Shown piece after piece: positions 1 through 9,921 of a DNA stretch of 64,000 bases. The notes beneath the pieces are model-generated. The model saw nothing but the letters and a program-made list of their open reading frames with translations. It did not search any database and was not told the DNA's origin. Both the position numbers and the translations under genes were made by a program. This DNA is from Jiella soli (GTDB taxonomy: Bacteria > Pseudomonadota > Alphaproteobacteria > Rhizobiales > Rhizobiaceae): contig NZ_JAJAVB010000024.1 in the NCBI RefSeq assembly GCF_020615385.1, forward strand, positions 62,001-126,000, given 5' to 3'. Position 1 is the stretch's first letter. Every line of letters starts with the position of its first letter.

Positions 1-247
1 CGATTTTGTCGGAGCTGGCCGGGACCACCGGCTCCTTCAGCACGAACTTCAAGAGATCGGCGAAGGACTGGAACAGGCCGAAGGGACCGACGACGTTCGG
101 CCCGCGCCTCAGCTGCACAGCCGCCCAGATCTTCCGGTCCGCCAGGAGGATGTAGGCGATCAGGACGAGCAGAACGACCAGGTAGAGGACACTCTGGCCG
201 AGGATCAGCAGGCCCGGCCAGACATAGATCGAGAAGAAATCCGCCAC
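1..247 (-). CDS. nuoH: NADH-quinone oxidoreductase subunit H (N-terminal part only)
   Basis: Membrane subunit of respiratory complex I at the quinone-binding end. Only the first 82 codons are in the window; the rest lies beyond base 1. A GTG start at 247 gives an N-terminus with one long hydrophobic helix (about residues 8-40), followed by the family signature containing [11 protein letters not shown] and LKEPVVP. It begins 13 bases after the nuoG stop, in the same direction, so it is the next gene of the nuo operon. No other plausible start is visible between nuoG and the conserved sequence. Confidence 0.95.
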   Translation of the reverse strand, partial: MADFFSIYVWPGLLILGQSVLYLVVLLVLIAYILLADRKIWAAVQLRRGPNVVGPFGLFQSFADLLKFVLKEPVVPASSDKI

Positions 248-260
248 GTTACGCCGTTCC

Positions 261-2336
261 CTATTCCGCCGCTTCGAGATGCTCGTCGTGCGCGAGCTTC
301 GAGCATTCGGCCATGACCTTCGACGCCCGGGCGATCGGGTTGGTCAGATAGAAGTCGCCGATATTTGAGGCCAAGGCCTGCGAGGCCAGCGCTCCGACCC
401 GGTCCGCCAGACGCGTCACGGCGGCGGCATCGGCCGCTTCGATGCGGTCGGACCGCATCCACGGGTGGGACTGATACAGTTCCCGCCGCAGCGCGGCAAG
501 CGAGTCGAAGGGGAGCGTGCGGCCGATGACGCCGGACAGCGCCCTGAGGATGGCCCAATCCTCGCGGGCATCGCCCGGAGGGAAGGCGGCCCGGCTGCCG
601 ACCTGTGCCCGGCCCTCAAGATTGACCCAAGTGCCATCCTTCTCGGTATAGGCCGCTCCCGGCAGGATCACGTCGGCGCGATGGGCGCCACGGTCGCCAT
701 GAGTGCCGATATAGACCATGAACGGTCCCTCGGCGATCTCGACCTCGTCGGCGCCGAGATTGAACAGCACGTCGACCGCGCCGGACGCCATCTCGGCGAA
801 GCTGCTGCCGCCCTCGCCCGGCACGAAGCCGATGTCGAGGCCGCCGACCCGGCTTGCTGCCGAATGCAGGACGTTGAAGCCGTTCCAGCCCTCTGTGACG
901 GCGCCGATCTCGCGGGCGAGCGCCGCCGCGGCCGCGAGGATGCCGCCGCCGTTCTCTCCGGCAAGGGCGCCCTGGCCGACGATGATCATCGGACGGGCTG
1001 CGTTCTTCAGCGCGTCGAAGAAGCCCTGGCTCGCGCCTTCCAGATTTCCGAGCGTGTCGGTGCCCGCGCCGAGATAGGTGTAGTCGTAGCGAAGGTCGAC
1101 ATTCTCGCCAACGACGCCGATCGGGAAGCCGCCGAGCCGCCAGCGCTTGCGGATCCGCGCGTTCAGCACCGAGGCTTCGAAGCGCGGATTGGCTCCGATG
1201 ATCAGGAGCGCATCGGCTTCCTCGATCCCTGCGATGGTCGAGTTGAAGAGATAGGAAGCGCGTCCATCCGCCGGGTCGAGCTTGGCACCGTCCTGGCGGC
1301 AGTCGAGGTTCGGGGAGCCGAGCTCGTCCATCAGCCGCTTCAGCGCCCACATCTCCTCGACGGCGGCGAGATCGCCCGCGACCGCGCCGATCCGGCCCGG
1401 CTCCACCGCGTCGACCTTGGCCTTGATCGCGGCGAAGGCCTCCTGCCAGCTGGCGGGCCTCAGCTTGCCGTTCTCGCGCACATAGGGCCGGTCGAGCCGC
1501 TGGGTCCTGAGGCCGTCCCAGACGAAGCGGGTCTTGTCGGAGATCCACTCCTCGTTCACGTCGTCATTGGTGCGCGGCAGGATGCGCAGCACCTCCCGAC
1601 CGCGCGTGTCGACGCGGATCGAGGAGCCGACGGCATCCATGACGTCGATCGATTCGGTCTTGGACAGCTCCCAGGGCCGCGCCTGGAAGGCGTAGGGCCG
1701 CGAGGTCAGCGCGCCGACCGGGCAGAGATCGATGACGTTGCCCTGAAGCTCGGAGGTCATCGCCTGTTCGAGGAAGGTGGTGATCTCGGCGTCCTCGCCG
1801 CGGCCGACGAGGCCAAGCTCGGAGATGCCGGCGACTTCCGTCGTGAAGCGGACGCAGCGCGTGCAATGGATGCAGCGCGTCATGATCGTCTTGACCAGCG
1901 GGCCGATATATTTGTCTTCGACCGCCCGCTTGTTTTCCTGATAACGCGAGGAATCGACGCCATAGGCCATCGCCTGGTCCTGCAGGTCGCACTCGCCGCC
2001 CTGATCGCAGATCGGGCAGTCCAGCGGATGGTTGATCAGCAGGAACTCCATCACGCCCTCGCGGGCCTTCTTCACCATCGGCGTGTTGGTGAAGATCTCC
2101 GGCAGCTCGCCGTTCGGGCCGCCGCGCAGATCGCGCACGCCCATGGCGCAGGAGGCCGCCGGCTTCGGCGGTCCGCCCTTCACCTCGATCAGGCACATGC
2201 GGCAATTGCCCGCGATCGACAGACGCTCGTGGAAACAGAAGCGCGGAATCTCGGCGCCGGCCTCCTCGCACGCCTGCAGCAGCGTGAAGTGATCCGGGAC
2301 CTCGATCTCGTTGCCGTCGACTTTCAGTTTCGCCAT
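261..2336 (-). CDS. nuoG: NADH-quinone oxidoreductase subunit G
   Basis: 691-residue iron-sulfur subunit of the peripheral arm of complex I, carrying electrons from NuoEF towards NuoB. The N-terminal ferredoxin-like domain (about 1-80) has its 2Fe-2S cysteines around [17 protein letters not shown] His/Cys cluster site follows at [17 protein letters not shown], then a 4Fe-4S motif at CIHCTRC (about 155-161). The remainder is a molybdopterin-oxidoreductase-like domain that has no molybdenum role in complex I. Length is normal for alphaproteobacteria. The ATG at 2336 lies two bases from the end of the small upstream orf, so the two are probably translationally coupled. Confidence 0.97.
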   Translation of the reverse strand: MAKLKVDGNEIEVPDHFTLLQACEEAGAEIPRFCFHERLSIAGNCRMCLIEVKGGPPKPAASCAMGVRDLRGGPNGELPEIFTNTPMVKKAREGVMEFLLINHPLDCPICDQGGECDLQDQAMAYGVDSSRYQENKRAVEDKYIGPLVKTIMTRCIHCTRCVRFTTEVAGISELGLVGRGEDAEITTFLEQAMTSELQGNVIDLCPVGALTSRPYAFQARPWELSKTESIDVMDAVGSSIRVDTRGREVLRILPRTNDDVNEEWISDKTRFVWDGLRTQRLDRPYVRENGKLRPASWQEAFAAIKAKVDAVEPGRIGAVAGDLAAVEEMWALKRLMDELGSPNLDCRQDGAKLDPADGRASYLFNSTIAGIEEADALLIIGANPRFEASVLNARIRKRWRLGGFPIGVVGENVDLRYDYTYLGAGTDTLGNLEGASQGFFDALKNAARPMIIVGQGALAGENGGGILAAAAALAREIGAVTEGWNGFNVLHSAASRVGGLDIGFVPGEGGSSFAEMASGAVDVLFNLGADEVEIAEGPFMVYIGTHGDRGAHRADVILPGAAYTEKDGTWVNLEGRAQVGSRAAFPPGDAREDWAILRALSGVIGRTLPFDSLAALRRELYQSHPWMRSDRIEAADAAAVTRLADRVGALASQALASNIGDFYLTNPIARASKVMAECSKLAHDEHLEAAE

Positions 2337-2338
2337 TG

Positions 2339-2590
2339 TCAGTCTTTCTCTTCCAGGCGATCGACTCGTGCTTCCAGCGTGGCGAGCCGTCCGGTCACCG
2401 TCTCGTGCCGGACATTGGCATGCATCGCGAAGCCGGCAATCGTGAACATCGTGTCGCGAAGCTCGTCGGTGCGCTGTTCGAGCTGCACAAGACGGTGGTT
2501 CACTTCGTCGAACCGCTGATCATGGTCGTCGAGCTTTGCCCTGATGTCCCGCAGCAATTCGAGGACGAGGTTTTCCCGTTCGTCGACCAT
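2339..2590 (-). CDS. small coiled-coil protein of unknown function inside the nuo operon
   Basis: 83 residues, acidic and charged, with no signal peptide or membrane segment. The heptad-like pattern ([27 protein letters not shown], then [11 protein letters not shown] at the C-terminus; both shortened descriptions of residues about 13-39 and 71-81) predicts two coiled-coil helices around a short central segment. The gene sits 12 bases after nuoF and 2 bases before nuoG, so it must be co-transcribed with them. The tight spacing on both sides argues that it is real. It could be an assembly or stability factor, but that is inference from position only. Confidence 0.75.
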   Translation of the reverse strand: MVDERENLVLELLRDIRAKLDDHDQRFDEVNHRLVQLEQRTDELRDTMFTIAGFAMHANVRHETVTGRLATLEARVDRLEEKD

Positions 2591-2602
2591 CGCGTCCGCC
2601 CC

Positions 2603-3907
2603 CTACTCCGCCGCCTCGAGCACCGGCCGCACCTCGTGAGCATTGTGCGAATACTCGTCGATGCGGCGCTCGATCTCGGCGCGGAAGTGCCGCACCAGGC
2701 CTTGGATCGGCCAAGCCGCGGCATCGCCGAGCGCGCAGATCGTGTGCCCCTCGACCTGCTTGGTGACGTCGAGCAGCATGTCGATCTCACGCTTCTGGGC
2801 GTGCCCCGTCGCCATGCGCTCCATCACGCGCCACATCCAGCCCGTGCCCTCGCGGCAGGGCGTGCACTGGCCGCAGCTCTCGTGCTTGTAGAAGTAGGAG
2901 ATCCGCGCGATCGCCTTCACGATGTCGGTGGACTTGTCCATGACGATCACCGCGGCGGTGCCGAGCGAGGTCTTGATCTCCTTCAGCCCGTCGAAGTCCA
3001 TCGGCGCCTCGACGATGTCGGCGCCCGGGACCAGCGGCACCGAGGAGCCCCCCGGAATGACAGCGAGGAGATTGTCCCAGCCGCCGCGGATGCCGCCGCA
3101 ATGCTTCTCGATCAGCTCGCGGAATGAGATGCCCATCGCCTCCTCGACCGTGCAGGGCTGCTCGACATGACCGGAGATGCAGAACAGCTTGGTGCCGGTG
3201 TTGTTCTGCCGGCCGATGCCGGCGAACCAGCCGCCGCCGCGTCTGAGGATGGTCGGAGCCACCGCGATCGACTCAACGTTGTTGACCGTCGTCGGGCAGC
3301 CATAGAGGCCGACATTCGCCGGGAAGGGCGGCTTCAGCCGCGGCTGGCCCTTCTTGCCCTCGAGGCTTTCGAGAAGCGCTGTCTCCTCGCCGCAGATATA
3401 GGCGCCGGCGCCGTGATGGACGATGATGTCGTAGTCCCAGCCGCACTTGTTGTCCGGCCCGAGCAGACCCGCCTCGTAGCACTCGTCGATCGCCCGCTGC
3501 AGCGCCTGACGCTCGCGGACATATTCGCCGCGAATATAGATGTAGGCCGCATGCGCCTGCATGGCGAAGCCGGCGATGATGCAGCCCTCGATCAGCGTGA
3601 ACGGGTCGTTCCGCATGATCTCCCGGTCCTTGCAGGTACCGGGCTCGGATTCGTCGGCATTGACGACCAGATAGTGCGGGCGCTCGCCGACTTCCTTCGG
3701 CATGAACGACCACTTCAGACCCGTGGGAAAGCCCGCGCCGCCGCGTCCCCTCAGACCCGACGCCTTCATCTCGTTGATGATCCAGTCGCGACCCTTGCCG
3801 ATGATGTCGGCGGTGCCGTCGAAATGCCCGCGTTTCATCGCGGCCTTCAGGCTCTTGTCCCGAAGACCGTAGATATTGGTGAAGATGCGGTCCTTGTCCT
3901 GAAGCAT
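2603..3907 (-). CDS. nuoF: NADH-quinone oxidoreductase subunit F
   Basis: 434-residue NADH dehydrogenase subunit that binds NADH, FMN and a 4Fe-4S cluster. The glycine-rich nucleotide region [13 protein letters not shown] and the FMN-associated stretch [16 protein letters not shown] are intact. The cluster ligands are seen as [12 protein letters not shown] plus a downstream cysteine in [13 protein letters not shown]. Length matches the family. It is 21 bases downstream of nuoE, the usual order E-F-G. Confidence 0.98.
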   Translation of the reverse strand: MLQDKDRIFTNIYGLRDKSLKAAMKRGHFDGTADIIGKGRDWIINEMKASGLRGRGGAGFPTGLKWSFMPKEVGERPHYLVVNADESEPGTCKDREIMRNDPFTLIEGCIIAGFAMQAHAAYIYIRGEYVRERQALQRAIDECYEAGLLGPDNKCGWDYDIIVHHGAGAYICGEETALLESLEGKKGQPRLKPPFPANVGLYGCPTTVNNVESIAVAPTILRRGGGWFAGIGRQNNTGTKLFCISGHVEQPCTVEEAMGISFRELIEKHCGGIRGGWDNLLAVIPGGSSVPLVPGADIVEAPMDFDGLKEIKTSLGTAAVIVMDKSTDIVKAIARISYFYKHESCGQCTPCREGTGWMWRVMERMATGHAQKREIDMLLDVTKQVEGHTICALGDAAAWPIQGLVRHFRAEIERRIDEYSHNAHEVRPVLEAAE

Positions 3908-3928
3908 CTCAGTCTCTCCTCGCCCGCA

Positions 3929-5410
3929 TCACGCGCCGCCGCCCGCGGACGGGCGCTTTTCGAGCTCCTTGGCCTGCTCGATCCACCCTTCGCGGACCGC
4001 ACGGCCACGGAAGTTGAGGTAATTGTCGATCCAGATCAGCTCGACCTCGCGCCATTTGGCGATCTGCCAGAAATGGAAGACGCCGAGCTCGTTCAGCTTG
4101 CCCTCGATGACCGGGCCGATGCCCCGGATCTCCTTGAGATCATCGGGCTCGCCCTGCGGCCCATCGAGGAGATCGGCGGGCTTTTCTCCCGGCTCCGACT
4201 CCTCCTGAACTTCCTCGGCCTCGCTCGCGAAATGATCGCGGATGACGGGTCCGGGCGTCTCGTCGGAGGTTTGCCTCCGGCGGCCCTCGACCTCGTCGAC
4301 ACCCGCCTGGTCGGTCCCGGCACGATCGTAACCGCCCCCGGGCTGCGGCCGCGAATGGTCGGGGTTGAGTGCGTCGTCGACCTGATGCGATTCCGGAATG
4401 ACGGCCGCCTCGGCCGCCGCTTCCTTGGCGCGCAGGTCGCCGCCCGTGGCCTGCGCATCGGCCGCCGGCGAATCGCCGGAGACCTGACCGACTTCGAGCG
4501 CGTCGCGCTCCGCCTCGCCGGTCTCGCCCTGCTGCGTTCCGCCGGTCTGCCCGGCCGCGGGAGCGTGAGCCTCGGCGGTGAGCTCGTCGCTCTCCTCGCG
4601 CTCGCCCGCCTCGACGGCATTGCCGTCCTGCGCCTTGCCGGGAGCCGCGATCGCGGGATCGGTCTCCGGCGCGTCGGTGTCGGGCCGCCCCGCCTTGGAC
4701 GGAGGCGTCGCAGCGGCACCCCCCCCCTCACCTTGCGGCGGAGCCCCATCGGCCGGACCGTGCCCCGCTTCGCGACGCTGCGTCTCGATGATGTCGTCAT
4801 AATCGCCGGTGAGGCTGGTGAGGCCGCCGATCGGCGCCGACAGATGCCGCCCGTTCTGCGGACCCGGCTTCACCTCTTCCGCCCGTCCGGCCTCGAAGAG
4901 ATCGATGATCTCCTCCAGCCGCTCCGGCGTCAGATCCTCGTAGGTGTCCTGAAAGATCATCACCATCGGCGCGTTGACGCAGGCGCCGAGGCACTCGACT
5001 TCCTCCCAGGAGAGCGTTCCGGCCTCGTTGCGGTGGAACGGCTCGGCGTGGATCTTCTTGCGGCAGACTGCCTTCAGGTCTTCGGACCCACGCAGCATGC
5101 AGGGCGTCGTCCCGCAGACCTGGACATGCGCCTTGGTGCCGACCGGCTTCAGCTGGAACTGCGTGTAGAAGGTCGCAACTTCCAGCACCCGGATCAGCGG
5201 CATCTTCAGCATGTCGGCGACATGCTCGATCGCCGCCTTGGTCACCCAGCCATCCTGATCCTGCGCACGCATCAGAAGGGGAATCACCGCGGACTGCTGA
5301 CGACCCTCGGGATATTTGCGGATGGTCATCTCGGCCCAGGCGGCGTTCTCTTCCGAGAACATAAAGCCCGTGGGTTGGACGGCATCTTCCGCGAGACGTC
5401 TGACGGACAT
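3929..5410 (-). CDS. nuoE: NADH-quinone oxidoreductase subunit E with long acidic linker and C-terminal helix-hairpin-helix domain
   Basis: 493 residues, about three times the length of enterobacterial NuoE. Residues 1-185 form the thioredoxin-like 2Fe-2S domain with ligands C99, C104, C140 and C144. Residues about 200-425 are a low-complexity, acidic, probably disordered linker rich in E, G, A and P. Residues about 430-480 form a helix-hairpin-helix-like domain (DLKEIRGIGPVIEGKLNELG) of the kind annotated as a predicted 5' DNA nuclease or ribosomal L21-associated fold. Extended NuoE proteins are known in Hyphomicrobiales; the role of the tail is unknown. The linker contains a run of nine G on the coding strand (4719-4727), in frame here. 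Confidence 0.95.
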   Translation of the reverse strand: MSVRRLAEDAVQPTGFMFSEENAAWAEMTIRKYPEGRQQSAVIPLLMRAQDQDGWVTKAAIEHVADMLKMPLIRVLEVATFYTQFQLKPVGTKAHVQVCGTTPCMLRGSEDLKAVCRKKIHAEPFHRNEAGTLSWEEVECLGACVNAPMVMIFQDTYEDLTPERLEEIIDLFEAGRAEEVKPGPQNGRHLSAPIGGLTSLTGDYDDIIETQRREAGHGPADGAPPQGEGGGAAATPPSKAGRPDTDAPETDPAIAAPGKAQDGNAVEAGEREESDELTAEAHAPAAGQTGGTQQGETGEAERDALEVGQVSGDSPAADAQATGGDLRAKEAAAEAAVIPESHQVDDALNPDHSRPQPGGGYDRAGTDQAGVDEVEGRRRQTSDETPGPVIRDHFASEAEEVQEESEPGEKPADLLDGPQGEPDDLKEIRGIGPVIEGKLNELGVFHFWQIAKWREVELIWIDNYLNFRGRAVREGWIEQAKELEKRPSAGGGA

Positions 5411-5537
5411 CGGACCTCGACTTTAGAACCAGTTCAACATGCGTGTGTTGCGGCGCGTTCTACCACATGACCGGCAAAAGGCCAGTGGCGAGGCGCCGCA
5501 GGTTTCGGCCCTGTTGGAACCTCTCGGGAGGGGTTCA

Positions 5538-6107
5538 TCAGGCACCGAGAAGTGCATCCACCGAAACGACGATGCCGGGCGGGGAAAGATCGACCGTAGC
5601 TTCGCGTCCGAGGATGCGCGTGAGGATTTCGCCTTCGATCGACGAGCGGCGATGATGGACGACACGGGCCTGCTCGGGGGCCAGGATGAGGTAGTGGCAG
5701 ATTGAGGGCAGGACGAAATAGTCGAGCAGCTTGCGGCCCGCATCGGTCTTGAAGGTCGATGGCGACGCCACCTCGACCACCACCACAGGATTGGTCGCGA
5801 TGATGTCGTCGGGGTCGTACGGTCCGCAATGCACCAGCGCGTCCGGCTCGCGCACCGTATGATCATCAATGCGCACGCTCACACCGTCGATGAACGCGTG
5901 GCAGTCGAGGCCCCGGCTCCTGATCGCCGTCCGCAGGGCGAGCCAAGCGCTCGCCTTGGACTCAGCGTGCCGGATGCGCTCCGACTGCAGCCGTACGGGC
6001 TCGCCTTCGACCAGCTCGTAGCGCTCACTATCAGGAAGGCCGTCGCACCAGGCGAAGAACTCGTCGGTCGTCATCGGCTTTGTGTCGGAAGGCTCTGCTT
6101 TCATCAT
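5538..6107 (-). CDS. Uma2 family (DUF820) PD-(D/E)XK nuclease-fold protein
   Basis: 189 residues. The Uma2 fold is recognised from an N-terminal ERYELVEGEPVRL segment, a PDALV strand (about 93-97), VVVVEVASPST (about 112-122) carrying the catalytic-core Glu, and the following helix with KTDAGRKLLDYF. The family is called putative endonuclease from its fold; biological substrates are not established. It sits between nuoD (37 bases upstream) and nuoE (127 bases downstream) on the same strand, so it is carried within the complex I operon. A second ATG immediately follows the first, so the start may be one codon later. A distant paralogue lies at 42056-42676 inside the pdh operon. Confidence 0.85.
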   Translation of the reverse strand: MMKAEPSDTKPMTTDEFFAWCDGLPDSERYELVEGEPVRLQSERIRHAESKASAWLALRTAIRSRGLDCHAFIDGVSVRIDDHTVREPDALVHCGPYDPDDIIATNPVVVVEVASPSTFKTDAGRKLLDYFVLPSICHYLILAPEQARVVHHRRSSIEGEILTRILGREATVDLSPPGIVVSVDALLGA

Positions 6108-6144
6108 GGCATCAGACTACTACGCCCGCTCCCTCGCTACCGAA

Positions 6145-7335
6145 TCAGCGATCGACCTCGCCGAACACGATGTCGAGCGTTCCGAGGATCGCCGAGACGT
6201 CGGCCAGCATGTGGCCCTTGCACATGACGTCCATCGCCTGGAGATGCGCGAAGCCCGGCGCCTTGATCTTGCAGCGATAGGGCTTGTTGGTGCCGTCGGC
6301 GACGAGATAGACGCCGAACTCGCCCTTCGGGGCCTCGACCGCGGCATAGACCTCGCCCTCGGGCAGGTGGAACCCTTCCGTGTAAAGCTTGAAGTGGTGG
6401 ATCAGCGCTTCCATCGAGCGCTTCATCTGGCCGCGCTTGGGCGGAACGACCTTGCCTTCCAGAGACGACACCGGACCGGCGCCCGCCGTAGACGTCAGGC
6501 GCTCCACGCACTGCTTCATGATCTTCACGGCTTCGCGCATCTCGACCATGCGGATCAGATAGCGATCGTAGCAGTCGCCGTTCTTGCCGACCGGAATGTC
6601 GAATTCCATCTGGTCGTAGCACTCGTAGGGCTGCGCCTTGCGCAGATCCCACGCTGCCCCCGATCCGCGGACCATGACGCCGGAAAAGCCCATCGCCCAC
6701 GCGTCTTCCAGCGTGACGACGCCGATATCGACGTTGCGCTGCTTGAAGATGCGGTTGTCGGTGAGGAGGCTCTCGATATCGTCGCAGACTTCCAGGAATG
6801 GATCGCACCAATTGCCGATATCCTCGACAAGCTGCGGCGGCAGATCCTCATGCACGCCGCCCGGACGGAAATAGGCGGCATGGAGACGCGAGCCGGAGGC
6901 GCGCTCGTAGAAGACCATCAGCTTCTCGCGCTCCTCGAAACCCCAGAGCGGCGGCGTCAGCGCGCCGACATCCATCGCCTGCGTGGTGACGTTGAGAAGA
7001 TGCGACAGAATGCGGCCGATCTCGGAGTAGAGGACGCGGATCAGCTGACCGCGGGTCGGCACCTCGACGCCTGCCAGCCGCTCGATCGCGAGGCAGAAGG
7101 CGTGCTCCTGATTCATCGGCGCGACATAGTCGAGCCGGTCGAAATAGGGGATCGCCTGAAGGTAGGTCTTGTGCTCGATCAGCTTCTCGGTACCGCGATG
7201 CAGAAGGCCGATATGCGGATCGACGCGCTCGACGATCTCGCCGTCGAGTTCCAGCACGAGCCGCAGAACGCCATGCGCCGCAGGATGTTGCGGACCGAAA
7301 TTGATGTTGAAGTTGCGGACGTCGATCTCAGCCAT
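6145..7335 (-). CDS. nuoD: NADH-quinone oxidoreductase subunit D
   Basis: 396-residue 49-kDa-type subunit of complex I lining the quinone cavity. Diagnostic stretches are [18 protein letters not shown] near the N-terminus, [32 protein letters not shown] and the C-terminal DIVFGEVDR. Length is typical. NuoC and NuoD are separate genes here, as usual outside Enterobacterales. Its start overlaps the last 8 bases of the GFA-family gene, implying translational coupling to that unrelated enzyme and not directly to nuoC. Confidence 0.98.
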   Translation of the reverse strand: MAEIDVRNFNINFGPQHPAAHGVLRLVLELDGEIVERVDPHIGLLHRGTEKLIEHKTYLQAIPYFDRLDYVAPMNQEHAFCLAIERLAGVEVPTRGQLIRVLYSEIGRILSHLLNVTTQAMDVGALTPPLWGFEEREKLMVFYERASGSRLHAAYFRPGGVHEDLPPQLVEDIGNWCDPFLEVCDDIESLLTDNRIFKQRNVDIGVVTLEDAWAMGFSGVMVRGSGAAWDLRKAQPYECYDQMEFDIPVGKNGDCYDRYLIRMVEMREAVKIMKQCVERLTSTAGAGPVSSLEGKVVPPKRGQMKRSMEALIHHFKLYTEGFHLPEGEVYAAVEAPKGEFGVYLVADGTNKPYRCKIKAPGFAHLQAMDVMCKGHMLADVSAILGTLDIVFGEVDR

Positions 7336-7765
7336 TCGGCTCTTCCTGCGTGGGCGCCATCATGGCGAAGAACTCGGCGCCGGTCATCTTCTGGGTCTCG
7401 TTCGCGAACTCGTACCAATCCGGCTTGGAGTCGATGAAGATCTCCGACGTCAGCCGGGCATCGCCGAGGTCATTGAGCGTCGTCGCCGACAGCGCATAGT
7501 GCTCGCCGTCCTGGCTTCGCCAGAACAGCGCCGTGCCACAGGCCTTGCAGAAGCCGCGCTCGCCCCATTCCGAGGACTTGTAGACCGTCAGCAGATCGGT
7601 GCCGGCCAGGACGACGTTCTCGGCACCGGCGATCGCGAGGAAGGGCCCGCCGGACCAGCGCCGACAGGTGTCGCAGTGACAGGCGCCGATATCGACGGTC
7701 TCGAAGTCGGCATCGATGCGGATGCCCCCGCAAAGGCATTTGGCTTGCAGTTGCTTGATCGCCAT
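7328..7765 (-). CDS. GFA family (glutathione-dependent formaldehyde-activating-like) zinc protein
   Basis: 145 residues with all the zinc-binding elements of the GFA/CENP-V fold: CLCGG near residue 10, [12 protein letters not shown] at about 29-40 and [12 protein letters not shown] at about 71-82. The family includes glutathione-dependent formaldehyde-activating enzyme, but most members have no proven substrate and that reaction is disputed even for the founder. It lies between nuoC (15 bases) and nuoD (8-base overlap), an unexpected place for such an enzyme. Codon use and GC look like those of its neighbours, so any insertion is old. Confidence 0.9.
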   Translation of the reverse strand: MAIKQLQAKCLCGGIRIDADFETVDIGACHCDTCRRWSGGPFLAIAGAENVVLAGTDLLTVYKSSEWGERGFCKACGTALFWRSQDGEHYALSATTLNDLGDARLTSEIFIDSKPDWYEFANETQKMTGAEFFAMMAPTQEEPNG

Positions 7766-7780
7766 CGCAGGTACCCTCGC

Positions 7781-8386
7781 CTATTGCCTGGCCTTCTCGT
7801 CGCCGGGAAGCACGTAATCGGTGCCTTCCCAGGGCGACAGGAAGTCGAACGAGCGGAACTCCTGCCGCAGTTCGACCGGTTCGTAGACCACCTGCTTCTT
7901 CTCTTCGTCGTAGTGGACCTCGACGAAGCCGGTCAGCGGGAAGTCCTTGCGCAGGGGATAGCCCTCGAACCCGTAGTCGGTAAGGATACGGCGCAGGTCC
8001 GGATGGCCGGTGAACAGGATGCCGTAAAGATCGTAGGCCTCCCGCTCGTACCAGTCGGCCACCGGGAAGATGTCCGAGACGGAGGGAACGGGATCGTCCT
8101 CGGCGGTCCGGATCTTGACCCGGATGCGCTGGTTCTGCCGCGGCGACAGGAGGTGATAGACGACCTCGAAGCGCTTCTCCCGGGCCGGATAGTCGACGCC
8201 GCAGAGATCGGTCATATTGACGAACTGCGTCTGCGGATCGTCGCGCAGGAAGGTCATGACCCTGAGAATGTCCTCCGGCGCGACGACCAGCGTCAACTCG
8301 CCGAAGCGGAAGAAGTGCTCGTCCAGCCGGTCGCCGAGCGTCTCGGCGATGTAGTCGGCCAAGTCCTTGGTGGCGAATTCGCGCAT
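7781..8386 (-). CDS. nuoC: NADH-quinone oxidoreductase subunit C
   Basis: 201-residue 30-kDa-type subunit of complex I. The family signature [20 protein letters not shown] and the C-terminal [13 protein letters not shown] are present. The open frame runs 63 codons further upstream into nuoB, but the ATG at 8386 starts the conserved sequence (MREFATKDL) and leaves 16 bases after the nuoB stop, so that start is chosen. Confidence 0.97.
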   Translation of the reverse strand: MREFATKDLADYIAETLGDRLDEHFFRFGELTLVVAPEDILRVMTFLRDDPQTQFVNMTDLCGVDYPAREKRFEVVYHLLSPRQNQRIRVKIRTAEDDPVPSVSDIFPVADWYEREAYDLYGILFTGHPDLRRILTDYGFEGYPLRKDFPLTGFVEVHYDEEKKQVVYEPVELRQEFRSFDFLSPWEGTDYVLPGDEKARQ

Positions 8387-8402
8387 CTTCAGACCCTCCG
8401 AC

Positions 8403-8990
8403 TCAGCGCTCGATCGTGCCGGTGCGGCGGATCTTCTTCTGCAGAAGCAGGACGCCGTAGAGCAGCGCCTCCGCGGTCGGCGGGCAGCCGGGCACGTAGA
8501 TGTCGACCGGCACGACCCGGTCGCAGCCGCGCACCACCGAATAGGAATAGTGATAATAGCCGCCGCCATTGGCACAGGAGCCCATGGAGATGACGTAGCG
8601 GGGCTCCGGCATCTGGTCGTAGACCTTGCGCAGGGCCGGCGCCATCTTGTTGGTCAGCGTCCCCGCGACGATCATGACGTCCGACTGGCGTGGCGAAGCG
8701 CGCGGCGCGAAGCCGAACCGCTCGGCGTCATAGCGCGGCATCGACATCTGCATCATCTCGACGGCACAGCAGGCGAGACCGAAGGTCATCCACATCAGAG
8801 AGCCGGTACGCGCCCACTGGATCAGGTCTTCCGTCGAGGTGACGATGAAGCCCTTGTCGGCCAGCTCGTTATTGACGTCGGTGACGAACGGATCGTGTGC
8901 CGGCGCGACGCTCCGGCCGGGACCGCCAGCCCCAAGGCCCGCCTCGGCCGAATTGACGGCCATAGGATTCTCGCGCGAGATCAATCCCAT
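8403..8990 (-). CDS. nuoB: NADH-quinone oxidoreductase subunit B
   Basis: 195-residue subunit carrying cluster N2, the last iron-sulfur centre before quinone. The ligands are seen as the adjacent cysteines in [21 protein letters not shown] and the last in [14 protein letters not shown]. The start at 8990 ([10 protein letters not shown]) is chosen because rhizobial NuoB proteins begin MGL and because it overlaps the nuoA stop by 10 bases. An in-frame ATG nine codons later (MAVNSAEAG) is an alternative. Confidence 0.97.
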   Translation of the reverse strand: MGLISRENPMAVNSAEAGLGAGGPGRSVAPAHDPFVTDVNNELADKGFIVTSTEDLIQWARTGSLMWMTFGLACCAVEMMQMSMPRYDAERFGFAPRASPRQSDVMIVAGTLTNKMAPALRKVYDQMPEPRYVISMGSCANGGGYYHYSYSVVRGCDRVVPVDIYVPGCPPTAEALLYGVLLLQKKIRRTGTIER

Positions 8991-9346
8991 TCCAATGCGC
9001 CCTTCTTCCACTCGTAGATGAAGCCAACCGTCAGCACCCCGAGAAACACCATCATCGACCAGAAGCCAAACCAGCCGAGCGTCCCGAAGCTCGCGGCCCA
9101 CGGAAAGAGGAAGGCCACTTCGAGATCGAAGATGATGAACAGGATCGAGACCAGATAGAACCGGACGTCGAACTTCATGCGCGAATCGTCGAACGCATCG
9201 AAGCCGCACTCATAGGCCGACATCTTCTCGTCGTCGGGCGCCTTGAAGGCCACGAGGAAGGGCGAGACCAGAAGGGCCAGGCCGATGATCATGGCGACGC
9301 CGACGAAGATGACGATCGGCAGGTAGGATGCCAGCAATGCGCTCAT
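8981..9346 (-). CDS. nuoA: NADH-quinone oxidoreductase subunit A
   Basis: 121-residue membrane subunit with three predicted transmembrane helices, at about residues 8-30, 63-83 and 90-112. Conserved sequence: [20 protein letters not shown] in the loop, then [15 protein letters not shown] at 9346 gives the usual length for this group; a TTG four codons upstream directly abuts a GAGGA and could also be used. It is the first gene of the nuo operon, with 575 bases of non-coding DNA upstream. Confidence 0.96.
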   Translation of the reverse strand: MSALLASYLPIVIFVGVAMIIGLALLVSPFLVAFKAPDDEKMSAYECGFDAFDDSRMKFDVRFYLVSILFIIFDLEVAFLFPWAASFGTLGWFGFWSMMVFLGVLTVGFIYEWKKGALEWD

Positions 9347-9921
9347 CGCGTCTTTCAATCCTCATATCGGTTCGCGGAGGCCGGGCCGCAAGGCTAACTT
9401 ACGGAAACGCCAACGCTTTCTGCAATGCGTCCAGTCGAGATCGAAGCCCTCACCCAGGCGCCCTCGGCCTCGGCCGAACGCGTTCGGCCGGCCGGTCTGC
9501 CGCAATGCGGCGAGGGTTACCGCCTTCTCCGGCCCGAAGCAAGGCGGGAAGGCGTGGCGCAACCAGCCTTTGCCGGTGTTAGTCAAGAAGAATGCCCACT
9601 CATGATCGGCCGTGGCGCGGCAACGGATGCGCTCGACCCGGCGCGCCCGCCGCAAGGTGAAGCCCGCCAACCGGCTGCAACGCTTCCAGAGTCCCGAACA
9701 CGATCCTGCAACCGGACGCCCGCCAATCCGGCTGGATTACGGCGTGGACATCGCCCAAGATCCGGGTGAGATCCGCTGCTGCCCTGCGAGGGTGGCCGCG
9801 ATCTCCGGCGGGACCGGCTCAGGAGGGGGACGGCTCGCGCCGGCTCGAAGGAACGCCAAAGACTTGCCGCATATCCGGCGGATCGATGCGACCATGGGTC
9901 GCCGCAGATGGGAGAGAGACG
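9347..9921. other. intergenic region upstream of nuoA
   Basis: 575 bases between divergent genes. It must hold the nuo promoter (reading leftwards) and the promoter of the small gene at 9922. I see no tRNA, no recognisable regulator box and no convincing small gene. Several open frames cross it, but they have no ribosome binding site and read as generic high-GC translation. Confidence 0.5.

Noticed and set aside
465-2519. 684-codon open frame on the plus strand opposite nuoG
   Set aside because: Antisense mirror of a GC-rich gene; no ribosome binding site, no domain, composition typical of reverse-frame translation.
3167-5470. 767-codon open frame on the plus strand opposite nuoF and nuoE
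   Set aside because: Spans two certain genes and their junction; product is Arg/Leu/Ala-rich with no recognisable domain.
5423-5869. Minus-strand frames overlapping the nuoE-Uma2 gap
   Set aside because: They are shifted frames of the Uma2 gene with no start signal.
9362-9769. Two opposed open frames of 102 and 114 codons upstream of nuoA
   Set aside because: No ribosome binding site and no family; most likely non-coding promoter DNA.
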